Positions 47,214 through 55,763 of a stretch of DNA of 64,000 nt are shown here, in pieces; the stretch's first letter is position 1; the number at the start of each line of letters is the position of its first letter. The notes under the pieces were generated by a model that made no database searches, was not told the origin of the DNA, and saw only the letters and a list, made by a program, of their open reading frames with translations. Made by a program: the position numbers and the translations under genes. The stretch covers positions 1 to 64,000 of the forward strand of contig NZ_NESL01000011.1 of NCBI RefSeq assembly GCF_003063435.1, written 5' to 3'. The stretch is from Limnohabitans sp. 2KL-1 (GTDB lineage Bacteria; Pseudomonadota; Gammaproteobacteria; Burkholderiales; Burkholderiaceae_C).

Positions 47214-50002
47214 GCACCGTTCAATTCACCCTCAACGGCCAAAGCGTCGAAGCGCCAGCCGGAAAAAGCATTTTCAACATCGCCAAAGACCTTGGCATCG
47301 CCATCCCGCACCTGTGCCACAAAGAAGGCTTGGCACCCGATGGCAACTGCCGTGCCTGCGTGGTCGAGGTGGCCGGTGAACGCACGCTGGCGCCCAGCTG
47401 CTGCCGAAGCGCCACGCCCGGCATGCAGGTGCGCACCGACAGCGAACGCGCCGTCAAAAGCCAGAAGATGGTGCTGGAGATGCTGCTGGCCGACCTGCCC
47501 GAGCAGGGCCTCAAATGGCTCGATGACCGCGCCGAAGCCCCACACGGCGAGCTGAGCCAATGGGCCGAACACCACGGCGTGCAGGTGCGCCCGCAACTGG
47601 CCGCGCTCAGGCGTGATGCCGTGCCCGCCGACCTGTCCCACCCGGCCATGGCCGTCAATCTGGACGCTTGCATCCAGTGCAACCGCTGCGAACGCGCTTG
47701 CCGCGACCTGCAGGTCAACGATGTGATTGGCCTGGCCTTCCGGGGCGCACACACGCAGGTGGTCTTTGACCTGGCCGACCCGATGGGCGGCAGCTCGTGT
47801 GTGGGCTGTGGCGAATGCGTGCAGGCTTGCCCCACGGGCGCGCTCATGCCCAAGAGCCACATGGGCCCGCAAAAGGTGGACCGCGAAGTGGACTCCGTCT
47901 GCCCGTTTTGCGGCGTCGGTTGCCTCGTCACCTACCAGGTGCGTGATGAAAAGATCGTCAGCGTCAAAGGCCGCGAAGGCCCCGCCAACGAAGGCCGCTT
48001 GTGCGTCAAGGGCCGCTTCGGCATGGACTACATCCACAGCCCGGACCGCATCACCAAGCCGCTGATCCGCAAGCCGGGCGTGGCCAAAGACCTGGGCCTG
48101 ATCGACGGCCACACCGACTGGCGCGAGGTGTTCCGCGAAGCCACTTGGGAAGAAGCTTTAACGCTGGCCACCCAGCCGCTCAACACGCTGCGCCAACAAC
48201 ATGGCCCCAAGTCGCTCGCCGGTTTCGGCTCGGCCAAGGGCAGCAACGAAGAGGCCTACCTGTTCCAGAAGCTGGTGCGCACCGGCTTTGGCAGCAACAA
48301 CGTGGACCATTGCACCCGCTTGTGTCACGCATCCAGCGTCGCGGCGCTTTTGGAGGGCGTGGGCTCGGGCGCGGTGAGCAACCCGGTGCGCGATGTCGAG
48401 CACTCCGACCTCATCATCGTGATCGGCTCCAACCCCACCAGCAACCACCCCGTGGCCGCCAGCTGGATGAAAAACGCCGCCCAGCGCGGCACGCGCATCG
48501 TGCTGGCCGACCCGCGCATCACGGACATTGGCCGACACACCTGGCGCAACCTGCAGTTCAAGGCCGACACCGATGTGGCGCTGCTCAACGCCATGCTGCA
48601 TGTGATCGTCACCGAGAACCTGTGCGACGAAAAATTCCTGAGTGAACGCGCCGACAACGTGGCCGAGCTCAAGGCCCATGTGCAGGGCTACACACCCGAG
48701 GCCATGAGCGCGGTTTGCGGCATCCCGGCCGACACCATCCGTGAAGTGGCCCGTGCCTACGCCAGCGCCAAAGCCGCCATGATTTTGTGGGGCATGGGCG
48801 TAAGCCAGCATGTGCACGGCACCGACAACGTGCGCTGCCTGATCGCGCTGGCCAGCATCACCGGCCAGATTGGCCGCCCTGGCACCGGCCTGCACCCGCT
48901 GCGTGGCCAGAACAATGTGCAGGGCGCGAGCGACGCAGGCCTGATCCCGATGATGTACCCCAACTACCAGCGCGTGACAGACAAGTCGGCGCACGACTGG
49001 TTCGAGAAATTCTGGGACACGAAGCTGGACGACCAGCCCGGCTACACCGTGGTCGAAATCATGCACAAGGCGCTCGCCCCAGACAGCGACCCGCACAAGG
49101 TGCGCGGCATGTACATCATGGGCGAGAACCCGGCCATGAGCGACCCCGATTTGAACCACGCCCGCCATGCGCTGGCGAGCTTGCAGCACCTGGTGGTGCA
49201 AGACATCTTCTTGACCGAAACCGCTTGGCTGGCCGATGTGGTGCTGCCCGCCAGCGCATGGCCCGAGAAAACCGGTACCGTGAGCAACACTGACCGCACG
49301 GTGCAGATGGGCCGTCAGGCTGTGCTGCCACCGGGCGATGCGAAGCCTGATTTGTGGATCGTCCAGCAGATTGCGCAACGCATGGGCCTCGATTGGCCTT
49401 ACGCTGGCGAGCACGATGGCGTGGCCGCGGTGTACGAGGAAATGCGCCAAGCCATGGCCCCGACCATGGGCGGCATCGACTGGGCGCGACTGAACGCAGG
49501 CTCGGTCACTTACCCTTGCGTGAGCGCCGACGACCCGGGCCAGCCCATCGTTTTCCACGACCACTTTCCAACGAAAGACGGCCGTGTTTGGCTGGTGCCT
49601 GCCAGCCTGATCCCCGCCAACGAGCAGCCCGATGCCGAGTACCCCATGGTGCTGATCACCGGGCGGCAGCTGGAGCACTGGCATACCGGCAGCATGACGC
49701 GCCGGGCCACTGTGCTCGATGCGCTGGAGCCAGCAGCCACGGCCTCGATGTGTGGGGCTGACCTGCAGCGTTGGGGCCTGGTGCCCGGCGACAGGGTGAC
49801 CATTGCTTCACGCCGGGGTCAGGTGCGTTTGCAGGTCCGCCAAGACGATGGCACACCCTTGGGCACGGTGTTCATCCCCTTCGCCTACCAGGAGGCTGCG
49901 GCCAACCTGCTGACGAATGCGGCACTGGACCCGTTTGGCAAAATTCCGGAATTCAAATTCTGCGCGGTCCGCATCGAAAGCCAGGTGCCGATGAACGCAT
50001 AA
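47210..50002 (+). CDS. fdsA: NAD-linked formate dehydrogenase alpha subunit
   Basis: 930-residue molybdopterin enzyme oxidising formate to CO2. The N-terminus is NuoG-like: [2Fe-2S] residues in HLCHKEG, GNCRACVVEV and SCC, then two [4Fe-4S] ferredoxin motifs (CIQCNRCERACRD, CVGCGECVQACP). CPFCGVGC binds the cluster of the catalytic domain. The Mo ligand is Cys372 in TRLCHASS, followed by the essential His373, so it is not a selenoprotein. The start at 47210 overlaps the fdsB stop. No fdsC/fdhD maturation gene follows directly. It probably oxidises the formate made by BoxC as well as external formate. Confidence 0.94.
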   Translation: MSTVQFTLNGQSVEAPAGKSIFNIAKDLGIAIPHLCHKEGLAPDGNCRACVVEVAGERTLAPSCCRSATPGMQVRTDSERAVKSQKMVLEMLLADLPEQGLKWLDDRAEAPHGELSQWAEHHGVQVRPQLAALRRDAVPADLSHPAMAVNLDACIQCNRCERACRDLQVNDVIGLAFRGAHTQVVFDLADPMGGSSCVGCGECVQACPTGALMPKSHMGPQKVDREVDSVCPFCGVGCLVTYQVRDEKIVSVKGREGPANEGRLCVKGRFGMDYIHSPDRITKPLIRKPGVAKDLGLIDGHTDWREVFREATWEEALTLATQPLNTLRQQHGPKSLAGFGSAKGSNEEAYLFQKLVRTGFGSNNVDHCTRLCHASSVAALLEGVGSGAVSNPVRDVEHSDLIIVIGSNPTSNHPVAASWMKNAAQRGTRIVLADPRITDIGRHTWRNLQFKADTDVALLNAMLHVIVTENLCDEKFLSERADNVAELKAHVQGYTPEAMSAVCGIPADTIREVARAYASAKAAMILWGMGVSQHVHGTDNVRCLIALASITGQIGRPGTGLHPLRGQNNVQGASDAGLIPMMYPNYQRVTDKSAHDWFEKFWDTKLDDQPGYTVVEIMHKALAPDSDPHKVRGMYIMGENPAMSDPDLNHARHALASLQHLVVQDIFLTETAWLADVVLPASAWPEKTGTVSNTDRTVQMGRQAVLPPGDAKPDLWIVQQIAQRMGLDWPYAGEHDGVAAVYEEMRQAMAPTMGGIDWARLNAGSVTYPCVSADDPGQPIVFHDHFPTKDGRVWLVPASLIPANEQPDAEYPMVLITGRQLEHWHTGSMTRRATVLDALEPAATASMCGADLQRWGLVPGDRVTIASRRGQVRLQVRQDDGTPLGTVFIPFAYQEAAANLLTNAALDPFGKIPEFKFCAVRIESQVPMNA

Positions 50003-50084
50003 TCGGCGGCTGTGATGAACCGGCGGAGCGAGGACTTGGGGCCTGCTGTCGGTGTGCCCAACCGATCTGGCCAAGGAGCCCGCC

Positions 50085-51575
50085 TTGAATGTGAATGTGC
50101 AAACCATCTTCTGGATGGATGCGTTTTTGTACCTGATGCTGCACGCCGCCATCTGGTACGGACTGGCCCGGTTTCGCAGTCCGGTGGTCGTCTTGTGGAG
50201 TGCGTCGGGTATTTTCAGTGCCCTGGGTTTGTGCGTGCTGGGCAGCCGGGGTTTGATCGACACCGATGTGGTGGTGGTGGCAGGTCAGTTCCTGATGGCA
50301 GCGGGCAACTGGGGGCGTCAGGTGGCGCTGCGTTCACTCAACGGCCCGGCTTCGCCAGCCTGGTTGTGGAAATCGGGCCCGGTGAACATCGTCTTTTTGG
50401 CGCTCAGCTACGCTTTGCATTTTGGCGGCTCGCCCGAGAGCACCATCGTGCTGCTGTTTTATGCGTACTACAGCGTCAATTGTCTCGAATACTTCTTTTC
50501 AGGCCAGCGCATCGCTTTGACACACGACCCCAAGGGGGCGTCTTCGGTCAAGTGGGCGGGCATGACTTTGTCGGTGACTTTGGGCATCAAGGCATTGGCC
50601 ATGCTGGCGGGCGTGGGGTCAGACGATTTGTACGAGGCAACCTGGGACAACGTTTTGGTGTTCTTGGGGCAATTCATGGCCATCGTCATGTTGTGCGTCG
50701 GTTTCATGCAGATCTTTGTGGACCAGGACCACCGCAACAAAATCAAGACGGAGCAGCAACTGGCCCGTGAGCAAGAGCGTGCCGCAATGGCTTTGCAGCA
50801 TTCCCAGGACTTGGAGGTTTTGCTGAACGAGCGCGAAGAAATCATCCGCCAACTGACCTTGTCCAACAAAAGCGCGGGCATGGGTGCTTTGGTGGCCAGT
50901 TTTGCCCATGAGCTGAACCAGCCTCTGACGGCCAATTTGCTCCATGCTGAGCTGCTGCAGGCCAAATTGGGTGCGGCCGTGCGGGGCCAAGGCGCTGCCG
51001 ATTTGGCCACCTTGACCACGGTCGCTGAATGCATCGTCAGTGACACGCAGCGGGCGGCTGAAATCATCCGCAAGCTGCGCAACCTGTTTCGAATGAGCAA
51101 GGGCGAGTACGTCCCCTTGGACTTTGACAGGCTGGTCCTGGATGTTCTGGACTTGGTTCAATCCCAAATGGAGCAATCCCACATTTTGGTGAGCACGGAG
51201 TTTGATGCGAATTTCCGCTTGAACGGAGACGCCACGCAATTGCAGCAGGTGGTCCTGAACTTGCTGAATAACGCCATTGACGCCATGCTGGACGGCCATC
51301 CCCGTTATCCGCTGCTGAGGATACGGGGCAAGGTCTCGGGCGATTTCTTGGAGCTGGACGTCGAAGACAACGGCAGAGGCATCGAGCCCGAGCGCCAGGA
51401 CGATGTGTTCAGTTTGTTCAAAACATCCAAATCCCAAGGCATGGGGGTGGGCTTGTGGTTGAGCCGCTCGATTGTCGAGATGCACGGAGGTCGCCTCACC
51501 TTCACGTCAGAACCTGGATACCGCACGGTTTTTACCTTGCGATTACCCTCGCTGGGCCACACCCCTCAGGGTTGA
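50085..51575 (+). CDS. Orphan membrane sensor histidine kinase
   Basis: About 496 residues. The N-terminal half has about six hydrophobic helices (first MDAFLYLMLHAAIWYGLARF), then a coiled segment (QLAREQERAAMALQHSQDLEVLL). A HisKA domain follows with FAHELNQPLTANLLHAE (phospho-His), and a HATPase with NNAIDAML, DNGRGI and GVGLWLSRSIVEMHGG. No receiver domain, and no response regulator gene nearby. The start is uncertain: TTG at 50085 sits 6 nt after AAGGAG, GTG at 50091 and 50052 are alternatives. Position between fdsA and DUF3305 suggests a role in formate or respiratory control. Confidence 0.78.
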   Translation: MNVNVQTIFWMDAFLYLMLHAAIWYGLARFRSPVVVLWSASGIFSALGLCVLGSRGLIDTDVVVVAGQFLMAAGNWGRQVALRSLNGPASPAWLWKSGPVNIVFLALSYALHFGGSPESTIVLLFYAYYSVNCLEYFFSGQRIALTHDPKGASSVKWAGMTLSVTLGIKALAMLAGVGSDDLYEATWDNVLVFLGQFMAIVMLCVGFMQIFVDQDHRNKIKTEQQLAREQERAAMALQHSQDLEVLLNEREEIIRQLTLSNKSAGMGALVASFAHELNQPLTANLLHAELLQAKLGAAVRGQGAADLATLTTVAECIVSDTQRAAEIIRKLRNLFRMSKGEYVPLDFDRLVLDVLDLVQSQMEQSHILVSTEFDANFRLNGDATQLQQVVLNLLNNAIDAMLDGHPRYPLLRIRGKVSGDFLELDVEDNGRGIEPERQDDVFSLFKTSKSQGMGVGLWLSRSIVEMHGGRLTFTSEPGYRTVFTLRLPSLGHTPQG

Positions 51576-51587
51576 TGAAAGTCTGAA

Positions 51588-52172
51588 ATGTCCGCACATG
51601 CTTTGTCCGAGGTCGCCATCCTCATGCGCCGAGAGGCCGTGCCCGGTGCCATGGCCCGTTGGCAGCCGCACCGCTGGGTGCTGGTCGATGTGGTGCCGCA
51701 AGAGGCCAGTTTTGGCAGCGAGCCCCGTTGTTTGCGACAGACCGATGACGAGGCCTTGTGGATTTACCCCGGCTGGCGGCTGGAGTTGTTCACCGACGAT
51801 GCCGAGGGCTACTGGCTGAACCAGACCTCGCCCACCCCCAGTTTTTTTGTGATGTGGCGCATGCACGAGGCCGATGGCCAGGCCGCCAGGGCTGTGCCAC
51901 AAGCCTTGAGCCTGAGCTACCACGACGCAGGCCGTTGGCTGGACGCTCAGGAGACGGTGGACAACGTGCCTGCACCCGCAGAGGTGGTGGCGCAGATGCG
52001 CGCTTTCACCGAGGCGTTTCATGTGCCCGAAGTCAAAAAGCGGCAACGACCGCAAAGCTTTCAGGGGCTGACCGACCGTTTCGGGCAGCCCGCATCGGTC
52101 AGCACGCAGGAAAAACGCCGGGCTCCCGGTGGCGCAGGCAGGGGTGCGCAAGGGGCAGGGGGCACTGCGTGA
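51588..52172 (+). CDS. DUF3305 protein
   Basis: 194-residue cytoplasmic protein starting MSAHALSEVAILMRREAVPG. WQPHRWVLVDVVP and PSFFVMWRMHEADG are recognisable parts of the DUF3305 family, which occurs in formate dehydrogenase clusters. No cofactor motif. The C-terminal 30 residues are low complexity (Gly/Ala/Arg). Its stop overlaps the next start (GTGA). Function is unknown; the constant linkage suggests assembly or maturation of formate dehydrogenase. Confidence 0.8.
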   Translation: MSAHALSEVAILMRREAVPGAMARWQPHRWVLVDVVPQEASFGSEPRCLRQTDDEALWIYPGWRLELFTDDAEGYWLNQTSPTPSFFVMWRMHEADGQAARAVPQALSLSYHDAGRWLDAQETVDNVPAPAEVVAQMRAFTEAFHVPEVKKRQRPQSFQGLTDRFGQPASVSTQEKRRAPGGAGRGAQGAGGTA

Positions 52173-52909
52173 CCGAGCCTTTTTTCAGCCGTTGGTCAAA
52201 ACGCAAACAAGCGCTGGCCCAAGGCTTGCCCGTAGCAGAACCCGTCACACCTGATCGTCCGCTGCAAGAACCGTCAGGCACTGGCCTGGTCTCGGGCGGT
52301 GGGGTGCCTGACAAGGGGGCAAGCGCTGCGCAGGGCCCGGTCGGCCTTGCCGAGGCAGGTGGCCAGGACACCAACCCGTCCAACCCGTCCGACCCGACGG
52401 CCCAGGCGCTGCCCACGCTGGAGGATGCAAAGGGGCTGACGGCCGAGTCCGATTTCCAGCCTTTCATGCGACCCGGGGTGGCCTCGGATGTGCGCAATGC
52501 GGCGGTCAAAAAACTCTTTGCCGATCCGCACTTCAACGTGATGGATGGCCTGGACATTTACATCGGTGACTACAACACGCCCGATCCATTGCCTGCAGGC
52601 ATGTTGCAAAAGATGGTGGGCGCACAGTTGCTGAATTTGTTTCCTGAAGGCCAACCATCGCCTGAAGCGTCCAGCGAGACGGCCCGCCGTCTGTTGTCGC
52701 CCGATGTTGCACCGGAAAACCCTGATCAAAGTCCTGACGCGCAGCAAGGCTCGCCACTTGTGGCACAGTCGCCCTCCTCAACGACACAGGCACTGCAACC
52801 CACAACAGCGCTGCAAGCCTTCGAAACGACAGAACATGACGACCCTGATTTGCAACTGCAACCAAACCATGCCCCTGCAAGCCCCAGCTCTGGGTCAAGC
52901 ACTGGGTGA
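52169..52909 (+). CDS. DUF3306 protein
   Basis: 246-residue protein, starting MTEPFFSRWSKRKQALAQGL. The core around residues 90-165 (FQPFMRPGVASDVRNAAVKK, DGLDIYIGDYNTPDPLP) is the DUF3306 signature. The ends are low complexity (Pro/Ser/Gln). The GTG start overlaps the DUF3305 stop. The last 74 nt overlap the following ferredoxin-like gene in another frame, a long overlap. Function unknown; co-conserved with DUF3305 and formate dehydrogenase. Confidence 0.8.
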   Translation: MTEPFFSRWSKRKQALAQGLPVAEPVTPDRPLQEPSGTGLVSGGGVPDKGASAAQGPVGLAEAGGQDTNPSNPSDPTAQALPTLEDAKGLTAESDFQPFMRPGVASDVRNAAVKKLFADPHFNVMDGLDIYIGDYNTPDPLPAGMLQKMVGAQLLNLFPEGQPSPEASSETARRLLSPDVAPENPDQSPDAQQGSPLVAQSPSSTTQALQPTTALQAFETTEHDDPDLQLQPNHAPASPSSGSSTG

Positions 52910-54986
52910 AGACCTGACGCTGTACACCACCTTGTGCCGTCGTGAGGCCGGGCACTTTCAAAAAGCCGTGAAAACCGGCGAGACCGTGGTGGTGGCCTGC
53001 ACGCAAGAAAAACGGTTGTTCAGTGAACTGGCCGAGCAAACCGAAGGCGCTGTGTCCCCGATCCGCTTCGTCAACATCCGTGAAACCGGCGGTTGGGGCC
53101 GTGAGGCTGCGCATGCCACCCCCAAAATGGCCGCCTTGTTGGCCGCAGCCCGCCTGCCCGAGCCCGAGCCGGTCCCCACCGTGACCTATAAAAGCGAAGG
53201 CCGTGTGCTCGTCATCGGTGCTGTGGACGCCGCCGAACGCGCCGCCAGCTTCCTGGCCGACGCGATGCAGGTCACGATTTTTGCGCAAGGCCCTGGCAAC
53301 GCAGGGGGCGGCCAAGAGCGGCGCTTTCCGGTGGTGGCCGGTCGCTTGCAAGGCCTCAAAGGTTGGTTGGGTGCGTTTGAGGTGTCGTGGGACGCCAGCA
53401 ACCCGATTGACCTCGACCTGTGCACCCGCTGCAACGCCTGTGTGGCGGCTTGCCCCGAGCAAGCCATTGGTCTCGATTACCAAGTGGATTTGTCGCGTTG
53501 CACCTCGCACCGCGACTGCGTGAAGGTCTGCGAAGCCGCTGGCGCCATCGACTTCAGCCGCGACGCCCGCCCACAAACCGAGCGCTTTGATGTGGTGCTG
53601 GACCTGCGTGGTGACCAAGCTTCGCCCACATTCACCTCGCACGCCTTGCCGCAGGGCTACTTCCGCTGGGACGGGAAAGACCTGCAAACCTTGCTCAAGG
53701 TGCGCGAGCTGGTGGGCGAGTTTGAAAAACCCCGCTTTTTTGCTTACAAGCAAAAGCTCTGCGCCCACAGCCGCAACGAGCAAGTCGGCTGTAGCGCTTG
53801 CATTGACATCTGCTCGGCCGAGGCTGTGCGCTCGGACAAAAGCCGTCAGCAAATCGTGGTCAGCCCCCACCTGTGTGTGGGCTGCGGCGCGTGCACCACG
53901 GCTTGCCCCACGGGCGCACTGACCTACGCCTACCCGCGCCCGGCAGAGCAGGGCGCCAAGATCCGCGCACTGCTGTCGGCCTACCAGGCCGCTGGCGGGC
54001 GCGATGCCGCTTTGCTCTTGCACAGCCAGGACAAAGGCCAAGCCCTGATCGACGAGCTGGGCCGGGGTGCGCAGCTGGGCGTCATGCAGGGCGTGCCTGC
54101 CCGTGTGATGCCTATGGCGCTGTGGCACACCGCCAGTGTCGGCATGGAGTTGTGGCTCTCGGCCGTGGCCTACGGCGCACGCCAGGTCATGGTGCTGATC
54201 ACCGCCGAAGAAGCGCCGCAATACCGCACCGCGCTCATGGAACAAATGGCCGTGGCCCAAAGCCTGCTCAATGGCCTGGGTTACACCGGCGTGCATTTCC
54301 AACTCATCGAAGCCAAGACTGCGACCTCACTGGACGCCGATTTGCAGCGCCTGTGCGCCCGCAGCCTCAAGGCCAGCAGCCTGCCCACCGGCCCGGCCAC
54401 GGCCGCCCGCCACGCGGTGCAAGCCGAAAAGCGCAGCAACCTGGAGCTGGTCATTGACCACCTGATGGCCCAGTCACCCGTCATGGCCATGGACGAGGCC
54501 AGCCGCCCCAAGGCGCTCGACTTGCCCGCTGCCGGGTCGCCTTTGGGCAGCATCGTGGTCGATGGCAGCAAGTGCACGCTGTGCATGAGCTGTGTGGGCG
54601 CTTGCCCCTCGTCGGCTCTGCAGGACAACCCGCTGCAGCCAGAGATCCGCTTCATCGAGAAAAACTGCGTGCAGTGCGGCCTGTGTGCCAAGACCTGCCC
54701 GGAGAATGCGATCACCTTGCGATCACGCCTGTCGCTGGTGCCCGAGCGCACGCAAGCGCGTGTCTTGCACGGCAGCCCGCCCTATGCCTGCATCCGCTGC
54801 AGCAAACCTTTTGGCACGCTCAAAGGCATCGAAGCCATGCTCGGCCGCCTGGCCGGGCACAGCATGTTCCAGGGCACGGCCCTGGAGCGGCTCAAAATGT
54901 GTGGTGACTGCCGCGTGGTGGACATGTTCACCGACGAAAACCAGGTGCGCGTTCCGGGTGCCGGCACCCCTTCCAAACCCCAATAA
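52836..54986 (+). CDS. Multi-cluster 4Fe-4S ferredoxin-like protein of the formate dehydrogenase cluster
   Basis: 716-residue cytoplasmic protein with several [4Fe-4S] motifs: CTRCNACVAACPEQAI near 191, an irregular one near residue 220-240 (CTSHRDCVKVC), CSACIDICSAEAV near 320, CVGCGACTTACPTGA near 350, and CTLCMSCVGACPSSA plus CVQCGLCAKTCPENA near 580-620. The head TLICNCNQTMPLQ also has conserved Cys. The family accompanies DUF3305/DUF3306 and formate dehydrogenase 3; it may pass electrons or act in assembly. The ATG at 52836 is supported by the conserved head and lies inside the DUF3306 frame. Confidence 0.85.
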   Translation: MTTLICNCNQTMPLQAPALGQALGEDLTLYTTLCRREAGHFQKAVKTGETVVVACTQEKRLFSELAEQTEGAVSPIRFVNIRETGGWGREAAHATPKMAALLAAARLPEPEPVPTVTYKSEGRVLVIGAVDAAERAASFLADAMQVTIFAQGPGNAGGGQERRFPVVAGRLQGLKGWLGAFEVSWDASNPIDLDLCTRCNACVAACPEQAIGLDYQVDLSRCTSHRDCVKVCEAAGAIDFSRDARPQTERFDVVLDLRGDQASPTFTSHALPQGYFRWDGKDLQTLLKVRELVGEFEKPRFFAYKQKLCAHSRNEQVGCSACIDICSAEAVRSDKSRQQIVVSPHLCVGCGACTTACPTGALTYAYPRPAEQGAKIRALLSAYQAAGGRDAALLLHSQDKGQALIDELGRGAQLGVMQGVPARVMPMALWHTASVGMELWLSAVAYGARQVMVLITAEEAPQYRTALMEQMAVAQSLLNGLGYTGVHFQLIEAKTATSLDADLQRLCARSLKASSLPTGPATAARHAVQAEKRSNLELVIDHLMAQSPVMAMDEASRPKALDLPAAGSPLGSIVVDGSKCTLCMSCVGACPSSALQDNPLQPEIRFIEKNCVQCGLCAKTCPENAITLRSRLSLVPERTQARVLHGSPPYACIRCSKPFGTLKGIEAMLGRLAGHSMFQGTALERLKMCGDCRVVDMFTDENQVRVPGAGTPSKPQ

Positions 54987-54995
54987 GCTGTTGCC

Positions 54996-55622
54996 ATGAG
55001 CCAAGAACTGAACCTGTCCACCAGCAGCCATGCGCTGGACGAAGAAACCGCCCGTGCCGAAGTCTATGGCTTGCTGTCACAGCTGTACTACCAAGCCCCG
55101 GGCGATGCATTGCTGGGTCAGCTTCAAGTCGCGGTGACCGAGGCCCCCGATGCCGGTGGCTTTCTGGAAGAGCCTTGGCGCGAGTTGGTGGCCTGCGCCC
55201 GTCGATTGACGCAGGCGCAGATCGCCGCCGAATTCAACAGTCTCTTTGGCGGTGTGGGCAAACCCGAGGTGTACCTGTTCGGCTCGCATTACCTGAGCGG
55301 TTTTTTGAATGAAAAGCCTTTGGTCAAACTCAGGCAAGACCTGGCCGAACTGGGCCTGGGCCGCAGCGAGGGCATGTCGGAAACCGAAGACCATGCGGCC
55401 TATGTCTTCGAAGTGATGCGCTACCTGATCGCCGGGGACGATGTGTCGGTGGCCAATCTGACGCAGCAGATGGGCTTTTTCAACCAACATGTGCAAACCT
55501 GGGTGCCGCAAATGTGTCTGGTGCTGCAAGGGCATCCCAAAGCTGATTTTTATGCGCGCTTGGCGGAATTCACGGCAGGCTTCCTGAGCGTTGAAGCCCA
55601 AGGGTTTGATCTGGTGGAATGA
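54996..55622 (+). CDS. TorD/DmsD-family molecular chaperone
   Basis: 208-residue all-helical redox-enzyme maturation protein. It starts after a 9-nt gap from the ferredoxin-like gene. Helices typical of the family are RAEVYGLLSQLYYQAPGDALL, EFNSLFGGVGKPEVYLFGSHYLSGFLNEKP, and DHAAYVFEVMRYLIAGDD. The E-x-x-x-H-x-x-x-x-x-E-like stretch near residue 128 (MSETEDHAAYVFE) is the TorD core. It would bind the Tat signal of the exported formate dehydrogenase until the molybdopterin is loaded. Confidence 0.86.
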   Translation: MSQELNLSTSSHALDEETARAEVYGLLSQLYYQAPGDALLGQLQVAVTEAPDAGGFLEEPWRELVACARRLTQAQIAAEFNSLFGGVGKPEVYLFGSHYLSGFLNEKPLVKLRQDLAELGLGRSEGMSETEDHAAYVFEVMRYLIAGDDVSVANLTQQMGFFNQHVQTWVPQMCLVLQGHPKADFYARLAEFTAGFLSVEAQGFDLVE

Positions 55623-55763
55623 ATTTTTTTGTCAATCCGTTTGAGAAAAATGCAGCCACGATTGCGGGTTTTCACTTAGGGGCAAACGGGGCGACCATCC
55701 CATAATGACTAACCAAGCGGTAATTTTTTACGCTTGCAAGTTCAATAACGATTGGAGCCAATC

